Counted from the first letter of the stretch, positions 1 through 5,467 are shown. The stretch is 6,099 nt of DNA from Wenzhouxiangella sp. (GCA_007116585.1 SKIE01000016.1:1-6099), one strand, 5' to 3'. The notes: generated from the sequence alone by a model not told the origin. A program made the numbers and translations.

Positions 1-705
1 CAGGGCCGGGGCCACGGCCAGCAGCATGACGGCAATCGCTCGAATCGACCCGCGCTCGCCCAGCACGATGGCCAGCGTGCGGCGACCGGCCCGGCGGTCA
101 CCGATCAGATCGCGCAGATTGTTGATGGTCAAAACGGCCGATGCCGGCAGCCCGACCACCAGCCCGGCGGCCAGCATGGGGGCGCTCACAGCACCGCTGT
201 AGAGCCAGCCCACCCCGGCCACGGCGACAAAGCCGAAAAAAACCAGCACGACAAGTTCACCGAACGGTCCGCGGGCAATGGGCCGCCGGCCGCCCGAATA
301 CGCCCAGGCCGCCCAGACGGCCAGCAACCCCAGCAAGACCAGCGGCCAGCCACCGATCATGACCAGGTAGGCACCGCTGAGCACGGCCAGGACAAAGCTG
401 GTTCGTGCCGCCAGCAAAACCTGATCCGGACGCACCCAGCCCTGCGCGGTCACGCGCGGCGGGCCGGCGCGGTCGGCCTGATCGGTGCCGTCCAGAGCGT
501 CAGCCGCGTCGTTTTGCAGGTTGGCCCCGATCTGCATGCAGGCGGCCGACAGCGCGGCAGCGAGCGTAACGTCGAGCCGGATCAGCCCGCTTTCAGCCCA
601 GCCGGCCACAGACCCCACCAGCACCGGCGACAGCGACAACGGCAGCGTATGCGGCCGCATGGCGTGCCAGGCAATGGTGGACCAGCGCGGCGGGTTGGGA
701 GACAT
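1..705 (-). CDS. menA: 1,4-dihydroxy-2-naphthoate polyprenyltransferase (MenA), 3' part missing
   Basis: UbiA-superfamily integral membrane prenyltransferase. It joins a polyprenyl chain to 1,4-dihydroxy-2-naphthoate to give demethylmenaquinone. The visible 235 residues start at the ATG complementary to 703-705, with a GGAGA ribosome site at 717-721, and continue past the left edge; E. coli MenA is about 308 residues. The N-terminus carries the family's RPHTLPLS stretch (residues 17-24). The first Asp-rich prenyl-diphosphate/Mg site is NDAAD at residues 65-69, followed by DGTDQADRAGP. The second is INNLRDLIGDRRAGRRTLA, near residue 205. The NNLRD...D..AG..TLA form is typical of MenA, whereas UbiA has a YAMxDRxDD-type motif, so MenA is preferred. 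Several hydrophobic segments separate the two sites. It is transcribed divergently from the PilZ gene. Menaquinone synthesis fits with the NapC-type quinol oxidase at the other end of the window. Missing: the C-terminal quarter, outside the window. Confidence 0.9.
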   Translation of the reverse strand, partial: MSPNPPRWSTIAWHAMRPHTLPLSLSPVLVGSVAGWAESGLIRLDVTLAAALSAACMQIGANLQNDAADALDGTDQADRAGPPRVTAQGWVRPDQVLLAARTSFVLAVLSGAYLVMIGGWPLVLLGLLAVWAAWAYSGGRRPIARGPFGELVVLVFFGFVAVAGVGWLYSGAVSAPMLAAGLVVGLPASAVLTINNLRDLIGDRRAGRRTLAIVLGERGSIRAIAVMLLAVAPAL

Positions 706-745
706 GTGCGTGATTATCTCCGAGTCCCGGCAGCCTCGCAGACGT

Positions 746-773
746 TTGTCCCGCGCGGGCGCAGCGGTATACT
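746..773 (+). promoter_or_regulatory. Putative sigma-70 promoter for the PilZ gene
   Basis: TTGTCC at 746-751 matches four of six bases of the -35 consensus, and TATACT at 768-773 matches five of six of the -10 consensus, with a 16-base spacer. The -10 ends 38 bases before the PilZ start codon. The element sits in the 106-bp divergent gap between menA and the PilZ gene. It was read by eye and has no experimental support. Confidence 0.45.
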
Positions 774-811
774 GCAGGTTGCGTAAGTGGCTCGGAGCCA
801 AGGGCAAACCC

Positions 812-1162
812 ATGCTGGACGAACGCAAGCACGCACGCTATCGCTCGGTCATTTATCTCAAGGTGTTTGAGCGCCAGCGCAAGGAACTGATCGGGCATCT
901 GGTCGATGTTTCCGAACGCGGCCTGATGCTGGTCGCCGAACAGCCGCTGGACACCGGGGAACAACTGAAACTCGAGTTCACACCGCCCAGCGACTGGCAG
1001 CAGCAGGCGCCGGTAGCCTTCGACGCCGAGGTCCGCTGGTGCCGGCCCGAGGCCAATCCCGAGCTGTTCGACATCGGGCTCCTTGTCATTGGGCCCTCGC
1101 CGGAATTCAACCACGCCATCGAGCAGTTGACCTCGGGCTACGTCTTCACCAGTACTGAATGA
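812..1162 (+). CDS. Single-domain PilZ protein (probable c-di-GMP receptor)
   Basis: A 116-residue cytoplasmic protein made almost entirely of one PilZ domain. Both c-di-GMP-binding motifs are present: RxxxR as RKHAR at residues 5-9, and (D/N)xSxxG as DVSERG at residues 32-37. The beta-strand pattern continues through AEVRWCR and FDIGLLVIG, and a short C-terminal helix ends in SGYVFTSTE. I chose the ATG at 812 because AAGGG lies just upstream (799-803), the N-terminal RxxxR sits where single-domain PilZ proteins have it, and the longer frame back to 485 runs antisense through menA and gives an unconvincing protein. No output domain is attached, so it probably acts by binding a partner, in motility, adhesion or exopolysaccharide control. 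The target cannot be named from the sequence. It converges on a second PilZ gene 28 bases away. Confidence 0.85.
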   Translation: MLDERKHARYRSVIYLKVFERQRKELIGHLVDVSERGLMLVAEQPLDTGEQLKLEFTPPSDWQQQAPVAFDAEVRWCRPEANPELFDIGLLVIGPSPEFNHAIEQLTSGYVFTSTE

Positions 1163-1190
1163 TCGCGACTCACCGAGCGCCCGCTGTTTC

Positions 1191-1955
1191 TCAGGGCGTG
1201 AAAAGACCCCGCTCTTCGGAGACCTGCTCAGGCTCCGGCTCGGCCATACCGGGCTCCGGCTCCGGGAACGGTGCAGCCATCTTGCCCATGTGCTGAAGAA
1301 TGGTTTGAAACACATAGCCATGCAGCAGGATGGCTTCGCGCCGCTCCGGCGGATCAAACTCGACGCCGTACAGCGTGCCGGCCGTGTCGTCCCGAGCCGA
1401 TAGCACGGCGGTGTTGCGGATGGTTGCGCGCAGCTTGATGTCCTCGCCAAACCCGGCCACCACCACGCGCAGGGCCATCGACAGGTGGTCGCCGACCGAG
1501 CCCAGCCGTGCGCTACTGCTGATCAGGGCGCCAGTCGTGCTGATATCGCGCGTACGCCCGGCAAAGGCTTCGTGGGCTCTTTCGGCCTGATCCCCCGGGC
1601 GAAGCCGGCGCATCGACACCACTGTATCGAGGCTCACGCGCAGGGCCTTGCGCACGCTGCTGCTCTGCAACTCCTTGGGATAGGCCAGGTGCAGATACGG
1701 ATAAGGACGGGCGCAACTGCGCAGCACCGTGGAATTGAAGCCGACGACGTCGTTACCAATCATCAGGCGCACGATCACCGCCTGATCCTGACGCACTAGC
1801 ATGATCTTGCCCGAGACCTGGGGCGTGCTGACCAGGATGCTGCGGCCGGGATAGCAACCCACCACCTTGACGTAGTGGCGATTGCCCGCGTTGTCGTTGA
1901 CAAACTGCAGCTGCAGCGAGTCGCCGACCTCCAGCCCCAGATTCGCACTGTCCAT
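1191..1955 (-). CDS. YcgR-like flagellar brake protein (PilZN + PilZ domains)
   Basis: A 254-residue cytoplasmic protein with the two-domain layout of YcgR. An N-terminal YcgR/PilZN beta-barrel spans about residues 7-95, including GRSILVSTP and VGFNSTVL, and ends in YPYLHLAYP. The C-terminal PilZ domain spans about 100-222. The linker holds the RxxxR motif as RKALR (102-106), and the second motif is DISTTG (137-142); both are intact, so c-di-GMP binding is expected. In E. coli, YcgR bound to c-di-GMP slows the flagellar motor; whether this protein does so is inferred from family only. A Pro/Glu-rich tail (PEPEPGMAEPEPE, about 231-243) follows the PilZ domain and is not part of the core fold. 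An in-frame TAG lies two codons upstream of the ATG, which fixes the start, and AAGGAG precedes it by about 12 bases. It is divergent from moaC. No flagellar genes are visible nearby. Confidence 0.83.
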   Translation of the reverse strand: MDSANLGLEVGDSLQLQFVNDNAGNRHYVKVVGCYPGRSILVSTPQVSGKIMLVRQDQAVIVRLMIGNDVVGFNSTVLRSCARPYPYLHLAYPKELQSSSVRKALRVSLDTVVSMRRLRPGDQAERAHEAFAGRTRDISTTGALISSSARLGSVGDHLSMALRVVVAGFGEDIKLRATIRNTAVLSARDDTAGTLYGVEFDPPERREAILLHGYVFQTILQHMGKMAAPFPEPEPGMAEPEPEQVSEERGLFTP

Positions 1956-2032
1956 CAGCCGCCGCTACTCCTTGCGTTCCGTTCATCATCTTAACGCCTA
2001 CACCGCGCGCTCGCCATCGGGTTCACGAAAAC

Positions 2033-2061
2033 CTGTCGGAGATGCACAAAACCCCTATCAT
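2033..2061 (+). promoter_or_regulatory. Weak candidate promoter for the moa operon
   Basis: TATCAT at 2056-2061 is a reasonable -10 element. CTGTCG at 2033-2038, with a 17-base spacer, matches only three of six -35 bases. It lies in the 149-bp gap between the divergent ycgR-like gene and moaC, 43 bases ahead of the moaC start, where an operon promoter is expected. I could not recognise an FNR box, a ModE site or a Moco riboswitch fold here. Confidence 0.3.
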
Positions 2062-2104
2062 TACGACTGTCTTTAGTTAACGCAAGGGAAGCAGTCGAAA
2101 CCCG

Positions 2105-2617
2105 ATGTCTGATCGTCGTCACTACAAGATGGTGGATGTGGGCGCCAAGGCCGTCACGCGCCGGCGCGCCCTGGCCACCGGCTGGATTCGCATGTCGGCC
2201 GAAACCTTTATCCAGGTGCGCGACGGCACGCTGCCCAAGGGTGACCCGCTGCGTCTTGCCGAAGTCGCTGGCGTGCTGGCAGCCAAGCACACGGCCGAGA
2301 TCATCCCCCTGTGCCATCCGCTGGGGCTGGACCACGTGGCCGTTGCCTTCCGTCCCGATGAAAACCTGCCCGGCGTTCATGTATTCTGTCAGGCGGCCAC
2401 GTCGGCCCGAACCGGTGTGGAGATGGAAGCGCTGGCCGGCGTCAGCGGCGCCCTGATGACCATCTGGGATCTGGCCAAGCAGGTCCAGGCGGACCTGGCC
2501 ATCGACGGCATCCGCCTGCTGCTGAAAGAAGGCGGCAAATCCGGACTGTTTGTCCATCCAGACGGCCTGCCGCCGCTGCCGCCCGGCTTTGAACCACCCG
2601 ACAACGATTCGGCCTGA
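2105..2617 (+). CDS. moaC: Cyclic pyranopterin monophosphate synthase (MoaC)
   Basis: Second enzyme of molybdenum cofactor synthesis. It converts the MoaA product 3',8-cyclo-7,8-dihydro-GTP into cyclic pyranopterin monophosphate in the cytoplasm. The 170-residue length compares with 161 in E. coli. Family landmarks appear in order: MVDVGAK (9-15), KGDPL (45-49), IPLCHPL (67-73), TGVEMEAL (103-110), WDLAK (121-125) and GGKSG (143-147). By alignment from memory with E. coli MoaC, the catalytic Lys, His, Asp and Lys correspond to K45, H71, D122 with K125, and K145, all present. The C-terminus has an extra Pro-rich tail (about 154-166). The ATG at 2105 follows an AAGGGA at 2084-2089 that is rather far away. 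An in-frame ATG at 2129 would also keep the core, but would remove the short leader most MoaC proteins have. First gene of the cluster; moaD follows 23 bases later. Confidence 0.94.
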   Translation: MSDRRHYKMVDVGAKAVTRRRALATGWIRMSAETFIQVRDGTLPKGDPLRLAEVAGVLAAKHTAEIIPLCHPLGLDHVAVAFRPDENLPGVHVFCQAATSARTGVEMEALAGVSGALMTIWDLAKQVQADLAIDGIRLLLKEGGKSGLFVHPDGLPPLPPGFEPPDNDSA

Positions 2618-2640
2618 AGCGGCCACGGAGAAAGTATTCC

Positions 2641-2895
2641 ATGACCCAAGCGATTACGGTCCGGCTGTTTGGCGCGTTCCGCCAGGGCAATCCCGACAGC
2701 AGCATCACGGTCGAGATTCCGGAACAGGCGCGCGTGGCTGACTTGAGAACAGCCATGGATGCAGCGCTGAGCGATGAAAACGCCCGCTCCCTGCTCAAGG
2801 CATCGGCGTTTGCCACCGACAGCGCGGTACTGGACGATGATGACCCCGTCCCCGACCGCGAAATTTCCATCCTGCCGCCGGTCTGCGGCGGCTGA
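2641..2895 (+). CDS. moaD: Molybdopterin synthase small subunit (MoaD)
   Basis: Ubiquitin-fold sulfur carrier of 84 residues. Its C-terminal Gly is adenylated by MoeB and converted to a thiocarboxylate, which donates sulfur to cPMP within the MoaD2-MoaE2 synthase. The N-terminal strand ITVRLFGAFRQ (5-15) and the C-terminal segment ISILPPVCGG (75-84), ending in the essential Gly-Gly, are diagnostic. The residue before the two glycines is Cys82, where E. coli MoaD has Ser (VSGG). GGAGA at 2627-2631 is a clear ribosome site for the ATG at 2641. The gene lies between moaC and moaE with short gaps (23 and 18 bases), consistent with one transcript. The ThiS branch of the same family is a poorer fit because of the moaC/moaE neighbours. 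Confidence 0.93.
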   Translation: MTQAITVRLFGAFRQGNPDSSITVEIPEQARVADLRTAMDAALSDENARSLLKASAFATDSAVLDDDDPVPDREISILPPVCGG

Positions 2896-2913
2896 CGAGC
2901 CTGGACCTTCAGC

Positions 2914-3351
2914 ATGATCCACGTCGACATCACTGAATCCGTTCTTGATCCGCTCGCGGCGCTCGAACACTGCAACAGCGACGCTCACGGTGCTGCTGAC
3001 CTGTTCATCGGGCGGGTGCGCAACCTCAACGACGGACGCCACGTCAATGCCGTCAGCTACGACCTCCATCCGCAGCTGTGCCGCAACATCTTCAAAGAAA
3101 TCTGCACCGAAGCCATCGAGCAGTGGGGGCCGGATCTGCGGGTCTACCTGGTGCACCGTCAGGGCCGCCTGGCGATTGGCGAGGCCAGCGTCATCACCGC
3201 GGTCAGTTCCGGCCATCGGGATGAATCTTTCAAGGCCTGCCGCTACCTGATCGAGCAGATGAAAGTCCGCGCCCCGATCTGGAAACAGGAACACTACGTC
3301 GACGGCGACAGCGAATGGATCAAGGGTCATACCCTGCGCACCTGTGACTGA
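2914..3351 (+). CDS. moaE: Molybdopterin synthase catalytic subunit (MoaE)
   Basis: Large subunit of molybdopterin synthase. It binds cPMP and receives two sulfurs from MoaD thiocarboxylate to form the dithiolene of molybdopterin. The 145 residues are close to the 150 of E. coli MoaE. Landmarks are FIGRVRN (31-37), YLVHRQGRLAIGE (78-90), SSGHRDESFKA (98-108) and MKVRAPIWKQE (116-126). K117 and K124 correspond to the two active-site lysines (K119 and K126 in E. coli), and R36 and H101-R102 match cPMP-contacting positions. The C-terminal segment is shorter than in E. coli. Translation starts at the ATG at 2914, 18 bases after moaD, with only a weak CTGGA-type ribosome site, so coupling to moaD is likely. 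The stop codon lies inside the next gene, an 8-base overlap. Confidence 0.94.
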   Translation: MIHVDITESVLDPLAALEHCNSDAHGAADLFIGRVRNLNDGRHVNAVSYDLHPQLCRNIFKEICTEAIEQWGPDLRVYLVHRQGRLAIGEASVITAVSSGHRDESFKACRYLIEQMKVRAPIWKQEHYVDGDSEWIKGHTLRTCD

Positions 3352-3898
3352 ACGGATCGGCATCATCCTGGCCGGCGGCGGCGAGGCCGACTGGCCATGG
3401 CGGCCCGGTCTCTCGCTGCTGGATCAGGCCGAGCGCATTGTGCAGCGCGCCGGCGTCGATACATCCCTGATCTGCGGCGCCCACGACCGGCCCAACGCCG
3501 TGGCAGACCGAGGCGACGGCATCGGACCGCTGGCCGCCCTGCACCAGGCACTGGATCATCCTAGCTTGAGCCTGGACGCCACGCTGATCATCATTCCCGT
3601 CGACATGCCGGCGCTGAACCCGCGTGCACTGACCCGCCTGGCCGAAATCGCCGAGTACGACGGGCGCGGCGCCTTGTTCGACCTGGGGCCATTACCGCTG
3701 GCGCTGGTTCTGACCGCCAAATTACGCGCCACCCTGGATGAGGTGGCGGCGGGTCAGGGCTCACTCAACGCGCTGGCCCGGCGGCTCGAACTCCCGATCA
3801 TGGCCTCGCTGCCTGACGACGGTCTGGACAATGTCGGCAGCCAGCAGGAATTGGTCGCGCTTCGCCAGCGCGTGGCGGGCGCGCGGACCGGGCCATGA
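3344..3898 (+). CDS. MobA-like molybdenum cofactor guanylyltransferase homologue, signature motif degenerate
   Basis: A 184-residue protein of the MobA/NTP_transf_3 Rossmann-like fold. True MobA transfers GMP from GTP to Mo-molybdopterin. Recognisable parts are the first strand IGIILAGGG (5-13), GPLAALHQAL (61-70), the Mg-binding strand IIIPVDMPALNP (82-93), an LPLALVL segment (117-123) and DNVGSQQEL near the C-terminus (162-170), equivalent to the NVNTPEEL of E. coli MobA. The canonical RMGGxDK stretch directly after LAGG is absent. Instead the sequence reads GEADWPWRPGLSLLDQ, about 10-15 residues shorter, so the usual Arg and Lys contacts for GTP are missing. The other frames there do not restore the motif, so a simple frameshift does not explain it. 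Start is the GTG at 3344, overlapping moaE by 8 bases; the end overlaps the next gene as ATGA. The role may be altered, impaired or non-catalytic. Symbol withheld for that reason. Confidence 0.72.
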   Translation: MTERIGIILAGGGEADWPWRPGLSLLDQAERIVQRAGVDTSLICGAHDRPNAVADRGDGIGPLAALHQALDHPSLSLDATLIIIPVDMPALNPRALTRLAEIAEYDGRGALFDLGPLPLALVLTAKLRATLDEVAAGQGSLNALARRLELPIMASLPDDGLDNVGSQQELVALRQRVAGARTGP

Positions 3899-4971
3899 GC
3901 GAACGCTACGCCAAACAAGTCATCCTGCCCGAGATCGGCCCGGCCGGGCAGCAGCGCCTGGGACAAGGCCGCGTGCTGTGCGTCGGGGCGGGTGGCCTGG
4001 GCTGTGCGGTTCTGCCCTACCTGGCCGGCGCCGGCGTGGGCCACATCACCGTGATCGACAATGACCGGGTCGATCGCAGCAACCTGCAGCGCCAGGTGCT
4101 GTTCGGCGAGAGCACGCTCGACGAGCCCAAGGCGGCAGCCGCCGCGGCCCGCCTGAAAGACCTCAATCCCGAAATTGACGTCGAGGCGATGGATGCGCGC
4201 CTTGATCTGGACAACATCGAACAGCTGTTGCGCGCGCATGATGTCATCGTCGACGGCACCGACAATTACGCCACCAAGTATCTGGTCGCCGATGGCTGCG
4301 TGAAGTTTGATCGGCCGCTGGTGTATGGCTCGGTCACCGGCATGGAGGCTATGGTTACGGTGTTCCATGCCGGACACGGGCCGTGTCTGCGCTGCCTGTT
4401 TCCCGACGCGCCGACCGGCTGGGTGCCGAACTGCGCCGAGGCCGGCGTGCTGGGCTCACTGGTCGGCATGACCGGCAGCCTGCAGGCCAGCGAAGCCATC
4501 AAGCTGCTGCTGGACGAATCCAGCGACCTGCAAACCCTGCGCGGCCGGCTCTGGGTGATGGATGCGCGGACCGGGCAAAGCCGCCTGCTGGCGGTGCGCC
4601 GACGCGATGACTGCCCCGTGTGTTCGGGCCCGGCCGAGGCCGTCACCCTGCACGGCGCCCCGGCCGCCGTCCTGCGCGAAGTCGGCGTGGCCGAAGCCCG
4701 GAGCCTGACCGACTGGACCTTTCTCGACGTGCGCGAGCCCGATGAATTCCGCGCCGGACATATTCCAGGCGCGGTCAATCTGCCCCTGTCCGAACTGCAG
4801 TCGGGCCGCACGCCGCCGCCGCTGTCGCGCTGCCTGCTCTACTGCGAAAGCGGTGTACGCTGTCAAACGGCGGCCGAAATATTGAAGCGTTTTGATTATC
4901 AGGACATTCGCGGCCTGCGCGGTGGATATCCCGCCTGGCAGGCTGAAAACGCCCGTCAACCCTCACTCTAG
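3895..4971 (+). CDS. moeB: MoeB-rhodanese fusion: MoaD adenylyltransferase/sulfurtransferase
   Basis: A 358-residue E1-like enzyme that adenylates the C-terminal Gly of MoaD and, through its fused rhodanese domain, can pass persulfide sulfur to it. The ThiF/MoeB domain spans about residues 4-245: ATP loop GAGGLG (31-36), RSNLQRQ (61-67), catalytic Asp region DGTDN (120-124), and zinc cysteines in CLRC (164-167) and CPVC (240-243). NCAEAG (179-184) matches the conserved Cys segment of MoeB. The rhodanese domain (about 255-355) has FLDVREPDEF (277-286), GHIPGAVNLPL (288-298) and active-site loop CESGVRC (317-323), with C317 the persulfide Cys. This layout resembles bacterial MoeZ and eukaryotic MOCS3/Uba4. 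It starts within the stop codon of the mobA-like gene (ATGA), implying translational coupling. Serving ThiS as well is possible, but the neighbours favour MoaD. Confidence 0.92.
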   Translation: MSERYAKQVILPEIGPAGQQRLGQGRVLCVGAGGLGCAVLPYLAGAGVGHITVIDNDRVDRSNLQRQVLFGESTLDEPKAAAAAARLKDLNPEIDVEAMDARLDLDNIEQLLRAHDVIVDGTDNYATKYLVADGCVKFDRPLVYGSVTGMEAMVTVFHAGHGPCLRCLFPDAPTGWVPNCAEAGVLGSLVGMTGSLQASEAIKLLLDESSDLQTLRGRLWVMDARTGQSRLLAVRRRDDCPVCSGPAEAVTLHGAPAAVLREVGVAEARSLTDWTFLDVREPDEFRAGHIPGAVNLPLSELQSGRTPPPLSRCLLYCESGVRCQTAAEILKRFDYQDIRGLRGGYPAWQAENARQPSL

Positions 4972-4987
4972 ATCACAGGAGCCATTC

Positions 4988-5314
4988 ATGAGCAACGATG
5001 TTCCCTACACCTTTGGCCGCTTTACCGACCGTTTCCCCGAAGTAGCCACGGCCCACAGCCAGATGGGCGGCAACCTGGACAGCGCCGGCCCGCTGGATGA
5101 GAAAACCCGCGCCCTGGTCAAGATCGGTATCTGCGCCGGCGCCCGTCTCGAGTCGGCCTTGAAATCTCACGTTCGGCGCGCCCGCGAACACGGCGTCAGC
5201 ACCGAGGAAATCGAGCACGCCGTGGTGCTGGGCACCAATACCCTGGGTTTCCCGGCCACGGTCGCGGCCTGGCAATGGGCCCACAAGGCGCTGTCGGAGT
5301 TCGACAAGGGCTGA
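4988..5314 (+). CDS. Carboxymuconolactone decarboxylase/AhpD-family protein lacking the CxxC pair
   Basis: A 108-residue, mostly helical cytoplasmic protein. The CMD-fold core is visible as LDEKTRALVKIGICAGA (36-52), SHVRRAREHGVSTEEIEHAVVLG (60-82) and TLGFPATVAAWQWA (85-98). In peroxidase-type members (AhpD) the helix before the conserved His carries CxxCxxH. Here the aligned positions are E55 and L58 with H61 kept, so disulfide-based peroxidase chemistry is not expected; C49 is the only cysteine. Function is unknown; a decarboxylase role in aromatic degradation is unsupported by the neighbours. The ATG at 4988 is preceded by a strong CAGGAG at 4976-4981. The frame is open further upstream, but that part overlaps the moeB 3' end and looks non-coding. 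It lies 16 bases after moeB and ahead of a hairpin, so it is probably the last gene of the Moco operon. Confidence 0.8.
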   Translation: MSNDVPYTFGRFTDRFPEVATAHSQMGGNLDSAGPLDEKTRALVKIGICAGARLESALKSHVRRAREHGVSTEEIEHAVVLGTNTLGFPATVAAWQWAHKALSEFDKG

Positions 5315-5340
5315 ACAGCAGCGCCCGTCGTTGCAGGGAG

Positions 5341-5361
5341 CAGCCGGCCTCGGGCCGGCTG
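5341..5361 (+). terminator. GC-rich hairpin, likely 3' end of the moa operon
   Basis: CAGCCGGCC (5341-5349) and GGCCGGCTG (5353-5361) form a perfect 9-bp stem around a TCG loop. It starts 26 bases after the stop codon of the AhpD-family gene. It is followed by AGGGGCCTGATTC and not a T-run, so it is not a textbook Rho-independent terminator. It may still act as a terminator, a pause site or an RNA-protecting stem. Confidence 0.55.
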
Positions 5362-5390
5362 AGGGGCCTGATTCATCAGAAAACCCGCAT

Positions 5391-5404
5391 TTGACCGGCA
5401 TCAA
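5391..5404 (+). promoter_or_regulatory. FNR/ANR-type operator
   Basis: TTGACCGGCATCAA matches the FNR/ANR consensus TTGAT-N4-ATCAA at nine of ten specified bases; the only difference is C for T at the fifth position. It lies 64 bases ahead of the tetraheme cytochrome start codon. The centre (5397.5) is 41.5 bases from a transcription start inferred at about 5439, the usual place for an FNR-activated class II promoter. Expected effect: activation when oxygen is low. Dnr/NNR-type nitric oxide regulators recognise almost the same sequence and cannot be excluded. Confidence 0.72.
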
Positions 5405-5426
5405 GTTATCAACCCAGCGGCTCGGG

Positions 5427-5432
5427 TATCGT
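5427..5432 (+). promoter_or_regulatory. -10 element of the cytochrome promoter
   Basis: TATCGT matches four of six bases of TATAAT, including the key first, second and last. No convincing -35 hexamer lies 16-18 bases upstream; that region overlaps the downstream edge of the FNR-type box, as is usual for activator-dependent class II promoters. A start at about 5439 would give a 5' leader of roughly 29 bases, containing the AGGGAG ribosome site at 5454-5459. Confidence 0.45.
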
Positions 5433-5467
5433 GCAGCAACAGATTGTTGCCATAGGGAGTGGCCGCC

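Noticed and set aside
485..811. N-terminal extension of the PilZ protein back to an ATG at 485
   Set aside because: The extension runs antisense through the start of menA, has a Ser/Ala/Arg-rich unstructured composition and lacks a ribosome site. The ATG at 812 has AAGGG upstream and places RxxxR normally.
1170..1201. Hairpin between the convergent PilZ genes as a bidirectional terminator
   Set aside because: Only a 5-bp CGCCC/GGGCG stem with an 11-base loop and a bulged TCAC/GTGA extension; no T-run on either strand.
593..1450. Long minus-strand open frame of 285 codons
   Set aside because: It runs antisense to the PilZ gene and overlaps the ycgR-like gene in another frame. The translation has no recognisable domain; long open frames are common by chance in GC-rich DNA.
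1956..2104. Moco riboswitch or FNR box ahead of moaC
   Set aside because: I saw no stem array resembling the Moco RNA and no TTGAT-N4-ATCAA-like dyad. The aptamer fold cannot be excluded without a covariance-model search (Infernal with the MOCO_RNA_motif model).
2389..3366. Minus-strand open frame of 325 codons
   Set aside because: It is exactly antisense to moaC, moaD and moaE, which have full family motifs; it is a shadow of GC-rich codon bias.
3355..3420. Frameshift hiding a normal MobA signature
   Set aside because: Reading the other two forward frames over this stretch gives no RMG or DK motif, so an indel does not explain the missing signature.
4892..4987. Upstream start for the AhpD-family protein
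   Set aside because: The extra 32 residues overlap the moeB 3' end and do not resemble the family. The ATG at 4988 has a strong CAGGAG six bases upstream.
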